NCBI GenBank assembly: GCA_026214975.1
Contig: CM047806.1
Coordinates: 101,510,239 to 101,574,238, forward strand
DNA length: 64,000 bases
DNA from: Gentiana macrophylla
Taxonomy: Eukaryota; Streptophyta; Magnoliopsida; Gentianales; Gentianaceae
Direction: 5' to 3'
A model generated the notes under the pieces. That model was not told the DNA's origin and searched no databases. It was given only the letters and a program-made list of their open reading frames with translations. This document shows, piece by piece, positions 1 to 12,049 of the stretch (its first letter is position 1; every line of letters starts with the position of its first letter). The translations under genes and the position numbers were made by a program.

Positions 1-2
1 TT

Positions 3-1301
3 TTTCTGTCCAAACATGCCCCTGCCTCTACTTACAACATGGTCAGACATATAACTGGCATGAACAAGGGCTATTTTCCTTTTACTTATTTAGGTTGTCC
101 TATTTATGTGGGAAGACCTAAACATAGTTATTTCATCCCTCTCTTACATAAACTGGAATACAAGCTTCAAGGGTGGTATGCCAAACTCCTTACATCTGGG
201 GGTAGACTAATCCTTCTAAAACATGTCATGTCTGCCATTCCTATACATATTCTTGCTGCCTTAAAGCTACATGTCTCTGTCTTCAAAAGAATTGCTCAAA
301 TTCTCTCTCACTTTCTCTCGCTGAATACTGATGATAGAAAAAAACATATATGGAGGAAATGGGAAAAGGTTTGCTTTCCTTGTGATGAAAATGGGCTAGG
401 GGTCGGAAATCTCTCTATTTTGCAGCAAGCCTTCTCTTGTAAATTGTGGTGGAAGCATAAAACTGGTCATGATCTGTGGGCTAATACTGTTATGAAAGGT
501 AGCTACCCTATATACAAGTTGTATGCCTGGAAACTCTTAGCTGAGGTGCAAGATATTGCAGATGATAACATGAGGTACCTTGGTTGTGACAAATGGGTCT
601 GGATGCCAACCTCTAATGGTAAGTTTGCTATTAAGTCTGCTTATAATATTCTTAGAAGCAGGAATCAGACTGTTCATGAGCTCAAAAAAATATGGAATTC
701 TTATACTCCTAAGAAGATTTCCTTTTTGATGTGGAGGTTGTATAATGATCTGCTTCCTTTTTCTGATCAACTTACCAAATTTGGTATTAATGGCCTTTTC
801 AATGTATGTTCTGTCATGAAGAAGAAACTATGGAGCATGTTTTTTTGGAGCTGTGACAAAGCACAACAGTTATGGAGACATTTTCAAAGCATCTTACATT
901 GGGGTTATGGCTCATCAACCTTGCATCAAAATCTTCTCAAATGGTTCAATCCACAGCTTAAGGGTGCTATAGGTAAAATCTTCCCTTTAATACCTTGCTT
1001 GATCTGTTGGGAACTTTGGAAAACTAGAAACAAGATGTTTTTTGAGGACATTCTGATTGACAATACTGTTTTCATCTTTGATATTCTGGATAATCTGAAC
1101 CTGATATGTACCAATATGCAAGTTACAAAGACTAATGAACAAGATGATATCCTGATTCAGTCTGGTATTCTCAAGCATTTTGCTTAGAAAATCTCAATTT
1201 ATCATACTCATGTTCAGTGGCACTTCCCTCAGGCTCATAGCTATAAGCTCAATACTGATGGGTCTTCTATTGGCAACCCAGGTATTGCAGGTGGTGGTTT
1301 T
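3..1301 (+). pseudogene. LINE (plant L1-type) ORF2 C-terminal part: RT thumb, zf-RVT domain, start of RNase H
   Basis: The reading frame enters from outside the window and is open to a stop at 1185-1187. It carries the end of an L1-type reverse transcriptase (FPFTYLGCPI near residue 20 of the visible part), a connecting region and a zf-RVT domain. In the same frame, after that single stop, comes the start of RNase H with its first catalytic aspartate (KLNTDGS, about 1245-1265). The coding sequence is cut at 1301 by element A and resumes at 19178. In the zf-RVT knuckle the long frame reads past the canonical residues. The +1 frame (about 803-845) supplies CX2C and then H, and the original frame returns for the last C, so two compensating small indels are likely. 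The protein would nick target DNA and reverse-transcribe its own RNA. The element is dead because of the stop, the frameshifts and the insertion. Confidence 0.88.
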
Positions 1302-1909
1302 TGATAGGGATAAATCGTAATCCGGCCCGCGGATCCTTATCCGGGTCCGTCCGGCCACCAAAATAGTGGATGAGGCCACCGGTCATTACAGCCCGCGAGC
1401 TCGCAAGCCAAATTAGAGCCGCGAGCCTTCGGATCAGTTCCAAGCCCTCAACCTTATGCGACGACAAAAGAGATTACGGGTCCGCCAGCGACCTCGATCA
1501 TAACATTTAGAGGAAGAGCTACCTCAAGTCCAGCGAGACAATGATATAAAAGATACAACGGTCGGCAAGGCCATCAGGACCGCCACCTATCGACTCCGCT
1601 ACGAGCCCGCTACTGTAGCTAAAATATGTGTTTGTACTATGTCCTTACTTGTAAATAAACCGAACTTTAGTCGGTAATTTCCCTATAAATAGGGCCCCAA
1701 TGTAACCCATTCAAGACACACAATTTAATCAATAAAAAGCATGGCAAAGCCAAATTCCCCCACTCTCTCTTCCCTTACGAAAGCACCACCGCCGGCAGCC
1801 ATTGCCGCCACTGGGCACCACCGGCATACACCACTTTTATACACTTTTTATAGCCAGATATCCACTACAAACAACCGCTAAATGCTAGATGACTTTTTCG
1901 ACGTTATCA
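1302..1909 (+). repeat. 5' LTR of element A
   Basis: This 608-bp LTR pairs with 18564-19172. A TATA box lies in the near-palindromic CCCTATAAATAGGG at 1681-1694. A possible polyadenylation signal (AATAAAA) lies near 1731. The transcription start is therefore expected shortly after 1700. Confidence 0.93.
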
Positions 1910-1911
1910 GT

Positions 1912-1929
1912 TGGCTCCGTTACCGGGAA
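1912..1929 (+). other. Primer-binding site of element A (tRNA-Asp-like, degenerate)
   Basis: TGGCTCCGTTACCGGGAA starts two bases after the LTR. It resembles the sequence complementary to the 3' end of plant tRNA-Asp with about three mismatches. The primer identity is an inference. Confidence 0.6.
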
Positions 1930-2046
1930 ATCGACATTTTCGCACTTTTCCTGTCAAATCCGAGTATTTCCGGCGGCCTAAAACCACCCCTTTTTCGGTT
2001 TTCCGGCCAAGTATTCATCAAGATCTAATCGATCTTCATCCAGATC

Positions 2047-2095
<49 letters not shown>

Positions 2096-2843
2096 AACAG
2101 AAAGACAAGGCCTTTCCCAGTGATTCATTTACTAAGGTCTCGCCGGGAAAGTGAAAGAAAAGCCACGGCTAATATCCAAGCTGAAAAATATACAGCTTTT
2201 CTTCAAAGATCAGATGTGTTTAGAGAAGTGGTCTAATATGGAGACTTGAGCAAAGGTTTGAACTGAAGGTGAAATCGAGATGTGGAATATAGCAAGTTCG
2301 TTTCCTCTGTGATTAAAAGAGGATAGCAACGGAGGTGTCTTCTTTCTAAAGCATCCAGCTGGCCCGGTTTTGGTTCCATTGCCGGAGAAGATGACCGGAG
2401 CCGGAGCTCGGTTGCCAAAGATTCGAGCTTTGAAACGAGCAAATATTTTTCTTGCGGCCCCGAATTCCGGAACCCATTACCATGTGATTTTTTTTTATGT
2501 GGTCAAGAATCTGGATTTGTTTATTTTCATTCCCAGCAAGACATGATGAAAGCTCTGTGGTGAGAGGTCACTGACTCGGTATGTGAAAGGAAGCAGCACC
2601 AACTTTTACCAACTCTGTATGTGTGCGGCATCATCCAGGAAAAATCTAATAATACGCTAATGGCAAGGATTATATATATGACCACCATGTCATACTTGTC
2701 CACCAATGAAATGTCTTATAAGAAGGGTAAAAACGTAAATACATGGGATTTATATTTTAGACGGTGGGCCCTTGTGCTATTTGTTGTTTTTCTATTGGTC
2801 CTGGATCACCAAGTCATCATTGGTCCAGGACCATAATAAAATT

Positions 2844-2904
<61 letters not shown>

Positions 2905-3014
2905 TGGCCATATATATATATATACATGTATTATCTCTCGAAAAGTGGCAGCCAAAATGGAATTTCGGACTTACTAAATTCCGGCGAGCCCACCTGCGGT
3001 GCGGCTGGATTTGC

Positions 3015-3052
<38 letters not shown>

Positions 3053-3165
3053 AGGGACCATCTTGTATTACCAGGTGCAATTAATGACGGTGCAATTAAA
3101 ATGGCTGCCGAACACCGTGATGATTTATACGAGCTCTCCAGAATTAATTGTACCGGATAATCAAT
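1930..3165. other. Leader of element A, no gene seen; (TA)n and poly(A) tracts
   Basis: No protein family was recognised on either strand. The stretch holds (TA)n at 2050-2093 and 2848-2902, a shorter TA run at 2910-2924 and a poly(A) run at 3016-3048. Open frames that cross these tracts encode only YIYI or poly-lysine and are not genes. A possible eroded coding stretch around 2095-2450 could not be matched to gag. Confidence 0.6.
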
Positions 3166-3754
3166 TATCGGCCAGCTCTAAGTCCGACCTCGGTCGGCAA
3201 GCTCTAAGTCCGAATTATCGGCCAGCTCTAAGCCCGACCTCGGTCGGCAAGCTCTAAGTCCGACCTCATCGGCCAGCTCTAAGTCCGACCTCGGTCGGCA
3301 AGCTCTAAGTCCGAATTATCGGCCAGCTCTAAGTCCGACCTCGATCGGCAAGCTCTAAGTCCGAATTATCGGCCAGCTCTAAGTCCGACCTCGATCGGCA
3401 AGCTCTAAGTCCGAATGATCGGCCAGCTCTAAGTCCGACCTCGATCGGCAAGCTCTAAGTCCGACCTCGGTCGGCAAGCTCTAAGTCCGAATCATCGGCC
3501 AGCTCTAAGTCCGACCTCGGTCGGCCCTCGGTCGGCAAGCTCTAAGTCCGAATCATCGGCCAGCTCTAAGTCCGACCTCGGTCGGCAAGCTCTAAGTCCA
3601 AAGCATCGGCCAGCTCTAAGTCCGACCTCGATCGGCAAGCTCTAAGTCCGACCTCATCGGCCAGCTCTAAGTCCGACCACGGTCGGCAAGCTCTAAGTCC
3701 GAAGCATCGGCAAGCTCTAAGTCCGAATCATCGGCAAGCTCTAAGTCCGACCTC
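3166..3754 (+). repeat. Tandem array of about 50 bp units in element A
   Basis: The phrase GCTCTAAGTCCGA recurs more than twenty times. The base unit alternates 'GGCCAGCTCTAAGTCCGAC' with 'CGGCAAGCTCTAAGTCCGA'. CCGACCTCGGTCGG can form a short hairpin with a CCGAC/GTCGG stem. Units vary by small deletions, and one holds a duplicated 'CCTCGGTCGG'. There are no spacers and no coding potential. Confidence 0.93.
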
Positions 3755-3784
3755 AACATTTATTTCAAACAAATTACTCGAGAT

Positions 3785-4206
3785 CTCAGTCTTGTCAAAA
3801 ACAAGGGGGCCGCAGGAAAATTTTTGAGCTTACACTTTGGTTCAGAATTTGTTCCCAACAAACTCGTTACGTCATAACTCCGATCTTACTTGAAACGAGG
3901 GGGCCGTATATTGGAATTTTTTGATTCAGCCATCAAGCTCAACAAAACTTATTTTCAACCAAGTTCGCCTTCAATCTTGCTTGAAACAAGGGGGCCGGAG
4001 GTGGAAATTTTCAAACAAACGGGAATGACCCGAATTCAACATTTATTTCAACCAAGCCCGCAACGACCTTGCTTAAAACAAGAGGGCCACACATCGGATT
4101 TCTCGATTCAATCATCGGCCTCAACCGAAACAAGTAAGGCTTTTAGCTCAATTATTTTTAGCAAGTTCGATGCTTTAATTTCCTCGACCTCGCCAAAAAC
4201 AAGGAG

Positions 4207-4210
<4 letters not shown>
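3785..4210 (+). repeat. About 92 bp degenerate tandem repeat carrying polypurine-like motifs
   Basis: Five copies of an ACAAGGGGGCC-type motif occur at about 3801, 3895, 3986, 4078 and 4199. The first four are spaced 90-94 bp apart and the last about 121 bp. Each is preceded by a CTTGMTTGAAA-like stretch. The motif resembles the terminal purine tract of the same element (GTAGGGGGCC, 18552-18561). A (TA)n tract follows at 4210-4270. Confidence 0.7.
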
Positions 4211-4270
<60 letters not shown>

Positions 4271-4271
<1 letters not shown>

Positions 4272-4564
4272 GTATATCGGACCTGCATGAGGACTCAAAA
4301 AGAGGGAATTATTCTAGCAAAAATAAAGATACAAATTCAAAAACACTTGGAAAAATCATTGCAAGATGCAAAGCAAATATGCAAATTACAAGCTCTCAAG
4401 ATATCAGCTCCCATCGGGTTTTATTTCTACAACCCAAATGATTGCACTTCTTATTGGAACTCTCCCGTCCAAAAATGGCGGGACGAGCCTTCTTACATAG
4501 GTCAGCTCGTCAACGAAATGGGATTTCTTTTCACCAACAACAAGTCCGTCCGCTTAATAGCGCG
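4271..4564. other. Unassigned segment of element A
   Basis: I see no recognisable domain, RNA gene or repeat here. A short open frame crosses the stretch but resembles nothing I know. It is probably a non-coding spacer between two tandem arrays. Confidence 0.4.
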
Positions 4565-5095
4565 GCATCAATCGGCTAGGCATAAAAGCCCAAGATGCCA
4601 AATCCTCAGAAGCTAAGGCTACTCGCCCAATTACAGCTTCGAATCAGGCTAGGCATAAAATCCCAAGATGCCAAATCATATGAAGTCAAGGCTATCCGCC
4701 CAAATACGACTTCGCCACAGGTTAGGCATAAAAGCCCAAGATGCCAAATCCTCAGAAGCTAAGGCTACTCGCTCAATTACAGCTTCGAATCAGGCTAGGC
4801 ATAAAAGCCCAAGATGCCAAATCATATGAAGTCAAGGCTATCCGCCCAAATACGAATTCTCCACAGGCTAGGCATAAAAGCCCAAGATGCCAAATCCTCA
4901 GAAGCTAAGGCTACTCGCCCAATTACAGCTTCGAATCGGCTAGGCTAAAAGCCCAAGATGCCAAATCCAATGAAGTCAAGGCTATCCGCCCAAATACGAC
5001 TTCGAATCGGCCCGAGGGTTAAAGCCCAAGAGGCCAAATCTTCAGAAGCCAAATCTTGCGATGTCAATGCTATTCGCCCAAAACGACTTCAATCG
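4565..5095 (+). repeat. 73-bp tandem array (two alternating variants) in element A
   Basis: The phrase GGCTAGGCATAAAAGCCCAA recurs about every 73 bp (near 4577, 4651, 4725, 4795 and 4868, then degenerate). Two variants alternate: one continues with CCTCAGAAGCTAAGGCTACT, the other with CATATGAAGTCAAGGCTATC. The array is therefore a higher-order dimer of about 146 bp. The last copies are diverged. Confidence 0.88.
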
Positions 5096-5104
5096 CCTAA
5101 AGCT

Positions 5105-5404
5105 ATACACTCATATTTGGAATTCGCCCTCGAGCGAATATTTTATAAGACCGACCCTCAGTTCGGCAACATATTTTATAAGACCGACCTTCGGGTGGGC
5201 ATCATATTTGGAATTCACCCTCGAGCGAATGTTTTATAAGACCGACCCTCAGTTCGGCATCATATTTTATAAGACCGACCCTCAGTTCGGCATCATATTT
5301 TATAAGTCCGACCTTCGGGTCGGCATCATATTTGGAATTCGCCCTCGAGCAAATGTTTTATAAGACCGACCCCTCAGTTCGGCATCATATTTTATAAGAC
5401 CGAC
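5105..5404 (+). repeat. Left part of the 58/33-bp tandem array of element A, cut by element B
   Basis: Units contain ACCGACCTTCGGGTCGGCAT, then CATATTTGGAATTCGCCCTC, then a link ending GTTTTATAAG. The long form is about 58 bp. A short form of about 33 bp lacks the middle. The array stops at 5404 inside the CCGAC of a unit and resumes at 17362, so B inserted in it. Confidence 0.93.
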
Positions 5405-7141
5405 TGTTTAGGGTGATTTTATACGATTTCTAATGTTATATTTTATAACAATTTCCTCCATATTCGTATAATTTGCATAGAAATCAAGGGTTTAATCGAA
5501 TTATTGAGCAAATGAGTTTTAAAAGTGGTTAAGTGCAAATTTGTGTTAATTATGTGGTTTCATTGATAAAAATCTTTGAATATGAGATGTTACATTTTGC
5601 ACGATGTTATCATGAATGTAGGTACGCTTGCATGTTAAATGAGGAGCTTAAACGAAGATCGATGAAGATTAAGAAGAAAGCTCGATTCGAATAAAGAAAG
5701 CTCGATTCGATTCGCCCAAACTTGGTGATCAAGTATTTCAAAATATGCCACGTAACATTATATTTTGAGGCCTAAAATATGGATTTTGAGGAAAAGAAGA
5801 AGATGCCACGAGTTTACGAGATCAACGGATCAATATTTTCCAACGTATTTCTACCGTAACCTGTTTTTCGATGGAACTTTTACCCGACTTAGACGCATTT
5901 TCAGGGAAGAGTTCTTGACGAAAGTTGTAGATACTAAAATGAGCTTTCCAACGATTTTGAATCACGCCAATCGGAGGTCTACAACTCAAGTTATGATTTT
6001 TTTACCGAATCATGGAATTACGGACGAACCGGAGATATTTTGGCCAAGTTTGATGCATGTTACTCCATGTGCTCCTTAATGATGATGATGATGAGTCATA
6101 ACAAACTCCACATGCTATTTTAGTGACTCCTCACCACACATGCAAAGTCATTATCACCTCCCACATGCTTATAACAAACTTGAGAATATTCCTTAGCATA
6201 TTCTCCCAAAAATATCTCCTCAACTACAACCTCTCCTTATACACCTCCCCTCAACTCTCCCTATAAGAACTCCCTCATTTCCATCCATAAAGGCGCCTCC
6301 TGGTCACTTTTGGCCAAGCTTTTACTTTTCCGCCTTTTATGTAAATACTGTAGGCGTTATGCCGAGAATAAATTAGAATAGTAGAGATTGTTGTAATGCT
6401 TGAGCTACGCCCCGATTCAAATCATAATCGAGGATGATTGGCTAAGGTCTCAAGCTAGAACCATCGCTGTGAAGCCACCATCACCGGAATAAATAAGGAT
6501 TTCGCTTTAATTCATTTTCGTAAGTTATCTTGTTCTTCCTTCATGTTTTACTTTGTTTAAGTGCAATGTGTATGAACAATATGTGTGTTGCATGATATTC
6601 GAATTTAGATACGGAAGTTGATGAATTCGTAGATTACCGTGAAGGAGAATGATAATATTCTTCCAACATACGTAAGTTGAGGGTGAATGTTGTCGATTAG
6701 GATTTATATCCATATCTTTGATCCGTAAATGCTTTAGTTGTACCGAGAGTGGTGAACTAATTAAAAGGCGATGAACCGAAAGGAAAATGCCTCTTTAGCG
6801 AGATAATAATCCAAGAACTTACGAATGAATATGTGTCTTTCTTGTTATTTTCGTGGGGTGGTGGATCATCGGTGCGTTTCTAGTTGTTTTAAATTATAAA
6901 TTTTTATTATCGTAATTTTATTTATTTTCACGCTTGCTACCTTAGTTTGTTAATTGAAAATCCGAGATCATAATCATCAACTTTATAAAAGAAATCAAAA
7001 AAAAAAAAAAACTCTTTTTCGCATAAGTCCTCATGGATACGATCCGGTTTCACCACTATAGTCGCGAGCCTTCGCACTTGGGGTGACATCGGTTTTATTT
7101 TATTACTTGTTATCTTTTGCTTTGCATAAAACCGCTAAACA
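5405..7141 (+). repeat. 5' LTR of element B
   Basis: This 1737-bp LTR pairs with 15624-17361. A TATA-like CTATAAG lies at about 6260 after a CT-rich run. GATGATGATGATGAG near 6080 is a small trinucleotide repeat. The end TAAACA is followed one base later by the primer-site leader. Confidence 0.95.
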
Positions 7142-7147
7142 AGTTTT

Positions 7148-7164
7148 TGGCGCCGCTGCCGGGA
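7148..7164 (+). other. Primer-binding site of element B (tRNA-Asp)
   Basis: TGGCGCCGCTGCCGGGA, six bases after the LTR, matches the complement of the plant tRNA-Asp 3' end except for about one base. Asp primers are usual in the Athila clade. Confidence 0.85.
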
Positions 7165-7774
7165 CTTGGCACGGAAAATTTTCGCTTTTTTTTTTGTCAA
7201 CTAAGTTATCTGTTTTCCTTAAACAAAAAAAAAAAATAAAAATAAAAATAAAAAATCTTTCGTAATTACCGAGAGAGAAAAAAATATTTTCTTTCGCTCG
7301 CTTTACGCTCAGTATTAGTTTTATAGTATTTTGTTTCTTTTACGCTGCTTAGACTGCTTTGAGCTTGTTTTAGTATAGTTTTTTTTTTAATTCTAAAAAA
7401 ATTAAAAAAAAAAAAAATTTAAAAATTCTCGATAAATACCGAGTGGATTCGGTAATTACCGAGAAAGAGAAAAAGAAACACGGAACACGCTTGAATCATT
7501 GAGGTTGGGTGATGGATTCTCGTGAATCCCACTCATGGAAGCATAAGGATAAAATCCCAAACCTCGTGATTTAGGTGTTGGTGCCCAAACGTAGTTTATG
7601 CAAACTCGAACTCACGGGGACCACTTTTGTATAATCCGGAGATAGAGCGAACCATCGCCGACCAAACAGACGCTTGGCCCGGCTCACCGGACCAACGGAC
7701 GGCGGAACCACGGAAGGAAACAATCTCGGCGGATACGCTGAGGAGAAGCTCAAGTAGGAGCCCAGGTTGAAGAA
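7165..7774 (+). other. Leader of element B between PBS and gag
   Basis: An AT-rich untranslated leader with several A/T runs (7225-7262, 7380-7425). Open frames on the - strand here are shadows. The gag start codon could not be fixed because early gag is frameshifted. Confidence 0.5.
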
Positions 7775-9390
7775 ATGGCGAGCAACGGACATTGGCGCAC
7801 TTTGCCATGCCATCTACCGTGAAAGTTAATCCTCGCGGTCGTGATTCCCGAAATCACGGCCGATAATTTCAACTCAAAACTTCTTTAATCAATTTGGTAA
7901 GAGGTTCCACATTTCATGGATTTTCCACCGAGGACCCGCACGATCACATTCACTCATTTCTAGAATCGTAAGGGACTATTTTAATCAAAGGGTCACCGAG
8001 GACGCCCTAAAGATGAAACTTTTTCCTTCTCACGGAAGGGAGAAGCGAAAAGAATGGTATAAATCCTTACCACCAAAATCCATTACTTCGTGGGAGGAGT
8101 TGGAGAAAGAATTTCGAGCCAAGATTTTCCACCTGCAAAGACGGCTCATCTTCCGAATCGATATTCACTTTTGTGCAATCTGAGAAGGAATCTTTTACGA
8201 TGCGTGGAGACGATTTAAGACTCTCTTGAGAAAGTGCCCCACCATGGGTCGGATAAACAAAGATTGGTCAACACTTTCTACAAAGGGTTTGACCGAATTG
8301 ACTAAGGGAATGGTGAATAGTTCTCACTTTGAGGTGCATTTCCGAGAAAGACACCACGATGAGGATGGATGTTGTTTGAAGATATTGCAAAGTATAATTA
8401 TGCCCCTACCTATGCGCAAAGGCCCAATCGTAAAAGCTCGATCGTAGGAAGTATGAGGTAGATGAGACCACATCTCTAAAAGCTCGCTTGGCCGCACTAC
8501 GTAAGCAAGTGACGGCAATGAATGTTCAAAGTCTTGTGTGTGACAATTGCCATGGCCAAGGCCATCGAGTAGTAATCAATGCCACTTGACCCGATCTCAC
8601 AGTCAAAGTCGTTTCAAAACAATGTCGCTTGCCAAAATTGCGATACCGCTGGGCACACATTCCATCGTTGTCATCTATTGTTGTGATTCGTAAGAAGTGA
8701 ATACATTCACTTCTCAAAATTATCGACCTTCGGTCGTAATCAAAACACTCAAGGATTCAATTATAACCGAACCACCCTGGTTTCCGATGGAGTGACCTTC
8801 CGGGGCAAAGAAACCCCATCATTTTCAGGCCCCTAGGCCTAATCAAAGCAATTTTCAATCCAACTATCGACCAAAGATGGAACACCAATCCACCGCAAAA
8901 TCAAAATCAATCATTTCGCATCTTAGAACAAAAGTTGAGCGAGCAAATCACGCCAACACTCAATTGGCAAATGCTTTAAGTACTCGACCAAGATGGAGAA
9001 ATTTGGAGGTGCAAATGGGACAAATTTCGGGCAAAGAAGCAAGTCGACCTCAAGGTCACCGAGAGTTATCGAGAAGAACCCCGAGGGGTTAATCTCGTCC
9101 AAAATGACCGTAATTCTTGCACCGATCTCACCGCACCATGGAACTATGGTCAAGATGAGCCGATGCTATAAATCGAGGAGTGGGAAAGCGGTTGGCGCCA
9201 AAGCCAACCAGGAAACAGTAGCCCCTCCCGTGAGCAGAGACGCAGAGGGGAAGATCTTTGTTCTCCTCGTAAGGATGTTGGGACTACTATTGATCCAAGT
9301 GAAAGAGAAAATTCAAGAAAAGGTGAAAGTTGAGAATTCGATGATGAAGAAAATATCGCTGAGAAGAAGTCGATTCTAAGTTAAGTTCTC
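7775..9390 (+). pseudogene. gag of element B, Athila type, frameshifted
   Basis: Fragments in all three frames add up to an Athila gag. They include a stretch like element C's N-terminal half (FHGF.TEDPHDHIHSF, about 7900-7965), then EWYKSLPPKSITSWEELEKEF (about 8050-8112), then LTELTKGMVNSS (about 8290-8330). Two zinc knuckles follow. The first (about 8538-8580) has lost its last cysteine. The second (8630-8671) is a perfect CX2CX4HX4C. The product would form the virus-like particle and bind element RNA. At least five frame changes leave no long ORF. No single start codon can be defended. Confidence 0.82.
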
Positions 9391-10250
9391 GGAAGCATGT
9401 GAGGTGGAAGGATATGGAAGACAAAGCAATCAATGATAAGACGGCAAAGAAGCACTTTATCGAGGAAGACTTTGTCGATCTCCCTACCCACCTAGCAAAA
9501 ACAAGTTGTCATTAACAATGATAAAGAGTATAAGAAGATAATCGACTTGCTCAAGAATACTGAGGCAAACATTCCATTAGTTGATCTTTTGGTAGGAATG
9601 CCAAAGTATACAAAGTTTATAAAGGACGCAAAGAAGTTCGAAAAAAGAAGCTCCAAGAGCTCGAGCACATAGTATTGAATGGAGAATGCTCAAAGAATCA
9701 CCCAGACTAAACTTCCCGTGAAGTGCCCCGACCCTGTAGATTTACGATTTCGTACTATTGGGGAACAGGGACTTCCACAATGTTTTGTGTGATTCGGGAG
9801 CATCAATCAACTGATGTCACGCCAATCTTCCAATCTCTTGGATTGGATCAATCTATTACGCTTAAACCTATTTCTCTTCAACTTGCCGATAGAAAGTGTG
9901 AAATATGCAAGGGAATTGTAGAAGATGTATTGGTCAAGGTTAAGAACTTCATATACCCAAATGATTGGGTAATCATGGATATGACCAACGATAAGAAAAC
10001 CCCTTGATCCTTGGAAGACCTTTTCTTGCAACCGCCCGTGCCTTACTAGATTCCCACAAAGGGCGAAGTGACCTTACATTTGGAGGATGAGAGTATAAAG
10101 TTCAATGTGGGTAATGCAAGAAGCACCCGTCCAAAGGACACTTGTTTAGCTATTGAGGACGATTTCACCGATGAGTATGATAAACAAGTGTTCATGGGTA
10201 GTTGGGATGAGGAAGAATTCAATAAACTATCTCGCAACTTGGACTAATGA
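9391..10250 (+). pseudogene. gag-pol linker and aspartic protease of element B
   Basis: The linker contains 'MPKYTKF.KD' near 9600. The protease catalytic motif DSGAS is readable at about 9793-9810, out of frame with the open stretch around it. The later ILGRPFLATARALL-type sequence (about 10008-10050) and the QLADRK and VKVKNFIYPNDW stretches are typical of the protease end in this clade. The enzyme would cleave the polyprotein. Frameshifts on both sides of the active site make it inactive as written. Confidence 0.75.
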
Positions 10251-10499
10251 GGAGTGGATAAAATTTTTAGAAGAGATTGACAAGGAAAGTTCGATTACCA
10301 CGAGGTGGTAGGAAAGAAGATGAGGGAGAGGCATGGTGATATGCCCAGATTTGCAAAAGGAGATGAGGCCCATGTCTCACTTGGGAGGCCATGATGCTTC
10401 ATAGCCCTTATAATAAGCTTGGAGATCTAGAGCTTAAGGGAGATAAATTGAGACCAAGTGTGAGAAGCCACTGTCGATTTAGTGTTGAAACCCTTGCCT

Positions 10500-11990
10500 C
10501 AACACTTGAAATACATTTTTCTCGAGGGACGGTGATAAGCTCCTTTGATCATTTCATCTAAGTTAGAACCGAAGGAGGAAGAAAAGCTTATCAAAGTGCT
10601 GCAAGATAATATCCTCGCTTTGGTTGGCAAGTGGGAGATATTAGGGGATAAGCCCCGATATCTCAGATGCATAAGATCGGATCTGCTGAGGATCAAGAAG
10701 GTGCGACAGCCTCGCAGAAGGCTAAACCTCACATGCAGAAATCGTTAAGAAGGAAATCATCAAATTGCTTGACATGGGTATCATCTACCCAATAGCCGAT
10801 AGTGAATGGGTGAGCCCCACTCGTGTGGTGCCAAAGAAAGGAGGGATTACTATTGAAAAGAATGAAAAGGGGGAAGAGATTGCCTTACGACAAGTCACCG
10901 GTTATAGAGTTTGCATCGACTACGTAAGACTAAATGAGGTAACTCTAAAAGACCACTTTCCTTGCCATTCATTGACCAGCTCCTTGAGAGGCTTAGTGGC
11001 AAGCAATTTTATTGTTTTTTGGATGGCTATTCGATACTTTCGGATAGCTATCGACCCCAATCGATCAAGAAAAGACTACCTTCACTGTCCCTCCGGTACC
11101 TTCGCCACCGAAGGATGCCATTTGGTCTCAGAACGCACTCAAATACATTTCAAAGATGTATGCTGGCTATCTTCAATGGTTTAGTGGAGAAGGTGATGGA
11201 AATTTTTATGGATGACTTCTCTCAGATTCGGGACAAGCCACCACTTTGCTTACACAATCTTGATAAAGTTCTCATTCCGGTGCATGAGAAGGACTTAGTC
11301 TTAAATTGGGAGAAGTGCCACCTAATGGTGGAAGAAGGAATTGTTCTTGGACACAAGGTGTCCAAGGAAGGTATAGAGGTTGACAAAGCGAAGGTAAAAG
11401 CTATTGAAAAATGACATACCCTAAAAATGTAAGAGAAGTAAGAGGATTCTTGGGTCATGTTGGATTCTATAGGCGTTCATTAAAGACTTTTCTAAGATAG
11501 CCAAGCCTTTGTCAACTCTCTTAAGAGAGGATGTGAAATTTGTTTTCACCCCGAGTGTGAAAGAGCTTTTAAAGAATTAAAAGACAAGTTGATTACCTCG
11601 CCAATTCTTATAGCACTGACCGAAAGCTCCTTCGAGCTTATGTGTGATGCTTCTAATTATGCAATGGAGCGGTGCTAGGTCGAGAGTGGACGGCAAAGTT
11701 CCAACCTATCTACTACGCTTAGTCACACTTTAAACCAAAGACAGTAAATTATGCAACAACCGAGAAGGAGTTGTTGGCGTGAGTTTTTGCCATGGATAAA
11801 TTTAGAAGCTATTTGCTTGGGTCGGAAGTTACAATGCGATGCACTATTCTCGCATTGAAGTATCTCATGAGCAAGGCCGATGCCAAGCCTCGCTTGATGA
11901 GATGGATCTTGATTTTACAAGAGTTTGATGTTCATATCCGGGACAAGAAGGGTAGCAAGAATGTGGTAGCCGATCACATGTCTCGGCCGA
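10500..11990 (+). pseudogene. Reverse transcriptase and RNase H of element B
   Basis: RT motifs appear in order: LDMGIIYPIADSEWVSP (from 10765), VTGYRVCIDY (about 10895), a YCFLDGYS stretch (about 11005), PFGL and TFQRCM (about 11118-11163), and the catalytic FMDD at 11206-11217. LVLNWEKCHLMV and GIVLGHKVS follow (about 11299-11365). RNase H is seen as FAMDKFRSYLLGSEV (about 11785) and the C-terminal KKGSKNVVADHMSR (about 11946). The enzyme copies element RNA into DNA. At least four frameshifts break it, for example near 10930-10975 and 11414. Confidence 0.88.
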
Positions 11991-12049
11991 CCGATGATCA
12001 TCAAATAGAGTCGGATGAGATTGGAATTGATTTTCCAACCGAGCAACTC

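Noticed and set aside
2764..3084. Open frames rich in YIYI and poly-K
   Set aside because: They are translations of (TA)n and poly(A) tracts. The same applies at 4200-4270, 47834-47982 and 55364-55618.
3166..3754. Regular repeat that could suggest a CRISPR-like array
   Set aside because: Units are contiguous with no unique spacers, the context is a plant LTR element, and units vary by small indels. It is a minisatellite.
5765..6079. A 104-codon open frame in both LTRs of element B (also 15986-16300)
   Set aside because: It lies inside the LTR, its copies differ by frame-changing indels, and it resembles no family. Its presence in both copies follows from LTR duplication.
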